From contig JAIENU010000231.1 of assembly GCA_019751125.1 (NCBI GenBank), positions 1 through 35,716 on the forward strand: DNA of 35,716 nucleotides, given 5' to 3'. Under the pieces are notes generated by a model, which saw nothing but the letters and a program-made list of their open reading frames with translations, ran no database searches and was not told where the DNA came from. The translations under genes were made by a program, and so were the position numbers. This document shows positions 33,373 through 35,716 of the stretch, piece by piece (position 1 is the first letter of the stretch; the number at the start of each line of letters is the position of its first letter). Source of the DNA: Burkholderiales bacterium (GTDB taxonomy: Bacteria; Pseudomonadota; Gammaproteobacteria; Burkholderiales; SG8-41).

Positions 33373-33711
33373 TCAGCCGGGTGGCCAGTGCAGCGGCCTT
33401 CCGGCGAGTATATGCAGGTGCAGGTGGAACACCGTCTGCCCGGCATTCGCGCCGTTGTTGACCACCAGCCTGAACGCATCACCCACGCCCAGCTGGCGGG
33501 CGACCTTGCCCGCGGCCAGCATCATGTGCCCCAGCAAAGCCTGGTCCGGCACTGTGGCATCGGCCAGCTTCGGGATTTCCTGCTTCGGGATCAGCAGCAC
33601 ATGCACAGGGGCCTGGGGGTTGATATCGCGAAAGGCCAGACACATCTCGTCCTCATAGACGATGTCGGCCGGAATCTCGCGGGCGATGATTTTGCTGAAA
33701 AGGGTCGGCAT
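33373..33711 (-). CDS. hinT: histidine-triad nucleotide-binding protein
   Basis: A 112-residue HIT protein with the triad HLHLH in VFHLHLHILAGRP and N-terminal FSKIIAREIPADIVYEDEMCLAFRDINPQAPVHVL in segments, typical of HinT purine-nucleoside phosphoramidases. It ends in WPPG, the usual terminus of the family, at a TGA codon, which supports normal termination at TGA in this genome. The ATG at 33711 is the family start. It diverges from the phasin gene. Confidence 0.95.
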   Translation of the reverse strand: MPTLFSKIIAREIPADIVYEDEMCLAFRDINPQAPVHVLLIPKQEIPKLADATVPDQALLGHMMLAAGKVARQLGVGDAFRLVVNNGANAGQTVFHLHLHILAGRPLHWPPG

Positions 33712-33806
33712 TGCACGGCTCTCCGGAATGAGGGTTCAGCCCGATGATAAGCGGCCCGGCTGTTTCAGCAGATATAAGGTGAGTAACCACAAACCTTGTA
33801 AAATGC

Positions 33807-33966
33807 TTAAACCATTGATTTTATTAAAAAATAGTTTGGAAGCCCGCTGATTGAGGCCTTGCCCAAGGCCAAATCGGGGACTTTTATGTTGCGCTGCAAA
33901 ATATTTTTTGGCCAAAGCCTTGACTTGGCTTCGAGCGCCCTTATAATTTGAATTGTGCGGCGCAAT
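33807..33966 (+). promoter_or_regulatory. phasin promoter region with strong sigma-70 promoter and palindromes
   Basis: The 317-base gap 33712-34028 between hinT and the phasin gene holds several sites. TTGACT at 33920-33925 and TATAAT at 33942-33947, 16 bases apart, make a strong sigma-70 promoter about 75 bases before the phasin start. TTGCGCTGCAA at 33889-33899 and ATTGTGCGGCGCAAT at 33952-33966 are related TTGC/GCAA-type palindromes, one upstream of the -35 and one over the transcription start, where a PhaR-type repressor would act (inference). GGCCTTG/CAAGGCC (33855-33870) forms a hairpin. A copy of the AT-rich motif lies at 33807-33835. Confidence 0.7.
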
Positions 33967-34028
33967 ATTATTTCGGGCGCCTGGATAGCAAAATTTCTTT
34001 AAATCAATGTTTTAAAAGGAGAAATCCA

Positions 34029-34577
34029 ATGTTTCAGACTCCGGAACAACTTATTGCACTGAACAAAGCCAACCTTGAAGCCGCGATGAAATTCGCCGGC
34101 GTAGCCATTGGCGGCGCCGAGAAAATGATCGACCTGCAGCTGAAGGCCGCCAAGACCGCCTTCGCCGACAGCTTCGAAGGCGCGAAAGCCGTGGCCTCGG
34201 TCAAGGACCTGCAGCAGCTCTCCTCGCTGAAGGACAGCCTGGCCCAGCCGTCGATCGAAAAAGCCACCGCCTACGCGAAAAGCTTCTATGACGTCGCCAC
34301 CGAAACCCAAGCCGAATTCAGCAAGCTGGTCGAAGCGCAAGTTGCCGAATTCAACAAGGAACTGGTGTCGGGCCTCGACAAACTGGTGAAAACCGCCCCG
34401 GCGGGTTCGGAAGTCGGCATCGCCGCAGTCAAGTCGGGCATCGCCGCCGTCAACTCGGCCTACGACAACCTGAGCAAAGTGGCCAAGCAGTTCGCGCAAG
34501 CCACCCAGTCGAACTTCGAAGCTGCCGCTTCGCAGGCGACCGCCTCGGTGAAAAAGGCGACCAAGAAAGCCGCCTAA
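34029..34577 (+). CDS. phaP: phasin (PHA granule-associated protein)
   Basis: A 182-residue phasin of the betaproteobacterial PhaP type: MFQTPEQLIALNKANLEAAM at the start, then helical amphipathic repeats, and an Ala/Lys-rich end (ATASVKKATKKAA). Phasins coat polyhydroxyalkanoate granules and control their size, so the organism probably stores PHA. The ATG at 34029 has AAGGAG eight bases upstream; a longer frame from 33948 lies in the leader. It is monocistronic: a strong promoter lies upstream and a terminator directly downstream. Confidence 0.95.
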   Translation: MFQTPEQLIALNKANLEAAMKFAGVAIGGAEKMIDLQLKAAKTAFADSFEGAKAVASVKDLQQLSSLKDSLAQPSIEKATAYAKSFYDVATETQAEFSKLVEAQVAEFNKELVSGLDKLVKTAPAGSEVGIAAVKSGIAAVNSAYDNLSKVAKQFAQATQSNFEAAASQATASVKKATKKAA

Positions 34578-34601
34578 GTTTCAGCACAGGCCAGCATCAA
34601 C

Positions 34602-34637
34602 AAAAAGCCCCGGAGTGATCCGGGGCTTTTTGTTTTT
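34602..34637. terminator. bidirectional rho-independent terminator
   Basis: AAAAAGCCCCGGA at 34602-34614 pairs perfectly with the complement at 34619-34631 around a four-base loop. A U-rich run follows on the plus strand (CTTTTTGTTTTT) and also on the minus strand (CTTTTTGTTG). It should end both the phasin transcript and the convergent CinA-like transcript. Confidence 0.93.
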
Positions 34638-34655
34638 GCGAAGAGCAGGATGCGC

Positions 34656-35417
34656 TCAGGCCGCTGCCGGTGTCCACGGAAAACCCAGCGCGCTGACTCC
34701 GGCTTTCAGCATCGCAATTGCCTCAGCCACCCGTGCCGCATCACCACGCACACCGAGTTCAATGAAACGCTCCGGCGTCACCCGCGGCAGGCTGAACACC
34801 TTCAGGCCCGGGTATTTCGCCAGGCATTCGTTCATCAGCTCGATCAGCTGGCTCTCGCCGGCTTCGCGCACGATGATCGCCGCTTCCACTGCGCCAGCCG
34901 CGGTGACCCCGGCATACACATGGTCGAGCACCCAGGCCATCATCGGCCAGGACATCTCCGGGAACCCCGGCAGGAAATGGTGGCGGCCTACGGTGAAACC
35001 CGGGATGCGGTTGTAGGGATTGGGAATGATCGAGGCGCCCTGCGGAAACTCGCCCATCATCAGTCGCTGCGGCGTCACGCCCTTCGGATCATCGGCAAAA
35101 CGTGCACGGATCTCGGCCTCGGCCTCTGGATGCAGTTTCAGCGCCACCCCGGCGGCAAGCGCCGCACACTGCCGGGTGTGGTCATCGGGTGTCGCGCCAA
35201 TGCCGCCAAAGCTGAACACCACGTCATCACCGGCCAGAGTCCGGCGCAATGTGCTGGTGATCAATTCGGGATCGTCACCCAGGTACTGCGCCCAGGACAG
35301 CTCCAGCCCGCGCTCGGCGAGCAGCGAGATCACCTTCGCCATGTGTTTGTCCTGGCGTTTGCCGGACAGGATTTCGTCGCCGATGATGATGGCCGCGAAT
35401 TTCAATGCTGGCTCCAC
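34656..35417 (-). CDS. molybdopterin-binding (MoaB/CinA N-terminal-like) protein
   Basis: A 253-residue protein of the MoCF-binding/CinA N-terminal domain family. N-terminal FAAIIIGDEILSGKRQDKH and FSFGGIGATPDDHTRQCAA are diagnostic (CinA: GDELL.G, GG.G.T.DD.T). The second half (FLPGFPEMSWPMM, then VREAGESQLIELMNECLAKYPGLKVFSLPR) matches the family's COG1058 members. CinA's C-terminal nicotinamide-nucleotide deamidase domain is absent. A nucleotide or cofactor-related role is likely but unproved. The start is GTG at 35417 or, more probably, TTG at 35405, which has GGAG six bases upstream. Confidence 0.88.
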   Translation of the reverse strand: MEPALKFAAIIIGDEILSGKRQDKHMAKVISLLAERGLELSWAQYLGDDPELITSTLRRTLAGDDVVFSFGGIGATPDDHTRQCAALAAGVALKLHPEAEAEIRARFADDPKGVTPQRLMMGEFPQGASIIPNPYNRIPGFTVGRHHFLPGFPEMSWPMMAWVLDHVYAGVTAAGAVEAAIIVREAGESQLIELMNECLAKYPGLKVFSLPRVTPERFIELGVRGDAARVAEAIAMLKAGVSALGFPWTPAAA

Positions 35418-35440
35418 AATAAGGATAAAGGACGTTCAGG

Positions 35441-35476
35441 CTGAGCTTTTCGAAGCCCGCCCTTCGACAGGCTCAG
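35441..35476. repeat. short dispersed inverted repeat (REP-like)
   Basis: CTGAGCTTTTCGAAG at 35441-35455 and CTTCGACAGGCTCAG at 35462-35476 are inverted copies with two mismatches, followed by GGCAAACGG. This CTTCGACAGGCTCAG type is a very common intergenic repeat in betaproteobacteria and other phyla. It lies in the gap between the CBS-domain gene and the CinA-like gene. Confidence 0.75.
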
Positions 35477-35509
35477 GGCAAACGGTTGCTGACGAAATGC
35501 CGGGGCGCT

Positions 35510-35716
35510 TCAGGAATGAATGTAGCTTTCCAGCTGCTGTATGGTCATCTGCTGGTCGGCAATCACTTCCTTGACCAGGTCACCGATCGACAGCATGCCG
35601 ATGACCCGGCCGCCCTCAAGCACAGGCAAATGGCGAATGCGCTTGCCGCTCATCAGGCCCATGCATTCGTCCACGGTCTGTTTCGGCCCGACGCAGATCA
35701 CCTTGTCGGACATGAT
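35510..35716 (-). CDS. CBS-domain protein, C-terminal part
   Basis: The frame is open at the right edge; 68 codons are visible. They contain one complete CBS motif: [48 protein letters not shown], followed by the tail [14 protein letters not shown], which is typical of small (about 145 residue) two-CBS proteins of proteobacteria. The ATG at 35713 is internal and not the true start. CBS pairs bind adenosine nucleotides as regulators. The gene ends before the REP-like repeat. Confidence 0.85.
   Translation of the reverse strand: MMSDKVICVGPKQTVDECMGLMSGKRIRHLPVLEGGRVIGMLSIGDLVKEVIADQQMTIQQLESYIHS

Overview
The window reads as a chromosomal segment of a GC-rich betaproteobacterium, most likely Burkholderiales or a close relative. 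The grounds are orphan Bug/TctC solute receptors, a PHA-granule phasin, a CaiB-type CoA-transferase, divergent LysR and GntR regulators, and AT-rich intergenic spacers in GC-rich coding DNA. About 34 protein genes are packed densely. I found no rRNA, tRNA, insertion sequence, phage gene or CRISPR array. Both ends cut genes.

Layout. 1-326: tail of an unidentified protein. 413-5471 (minus): probable redox/electrophile operon pirin, old-yellow-enzyme reductase, DoxX, EamA transporter, YgiD-type dioxygenase and a VTT-rhodanese fusion, with a divergent LysR gene at 5647. 6561-10725: RND efflux pump and adaptor. 10841-16655 (minus): alpha/beta hydrolase, thioredoxin, pabB, selO, frmA. 16728-18904: gluQ, convergent with a PII-like/SbtA bicarbonate-transport pair. 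18918-22304: CaiB-family CoA-transferase, patatin lipoprotein, Bug receptor. 22362-24110: AhpD-like protein divergent from a quinone oxidoreductase. 24181-26270: UPF0114 membrane protein and a CHASE/GGDEF diguanylate cyclase. 26242-33361: a GntR-controlled catabolic locus (TSUP transporter; two Gfo/Idh/MocA dehydrogenases, creatininase-family hydrolase, cupin, 2-hydroxyacid dehydrogenase, Bug receptor). 33373-35716: HIT protein, phasin, CinA-like protein, CBS-domain protein.

Main discovery. Two unrelated thiol-active genes carry an in-frame TGA exactly in their redox/active-site motif, and the same frame then continues with family-typical sequence to a normal stop. In the AhpD-like gene (22362-22934) the CxxC motif reads Cys-Gly-Tyr-TGA. 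Thirteen bases after the TGA lies a 17-nt hairpin of six perfect base pairs with a GGUCC loop, closely resembling the bacterial SECIS of E. coli fdhF. In the VTT-rhodanese gene (413-1360) the active loop reads Tyr-Cys-Ser-TGA-Pro-Asn-Glu, followed by the normal rhodanese C-terminus and a weaker hairpin. Many other genes here stop at TGA at their expected ends, so a general reassignment of TGA is excluded. The best reading is selenocysteine. The genes would work as thiol/selenol redox enzymes. The Sec machinery (selA, selB, selC, selD) is not in the window.

Other points: an AT-rich motif recurs in five intergenic regions; a GntR-type palindrome sits over the divergent catabolic promoter; the phasin has a strong sigma-70 promoter with two palindromes; and two dispersed inverted-repeat elements are present.
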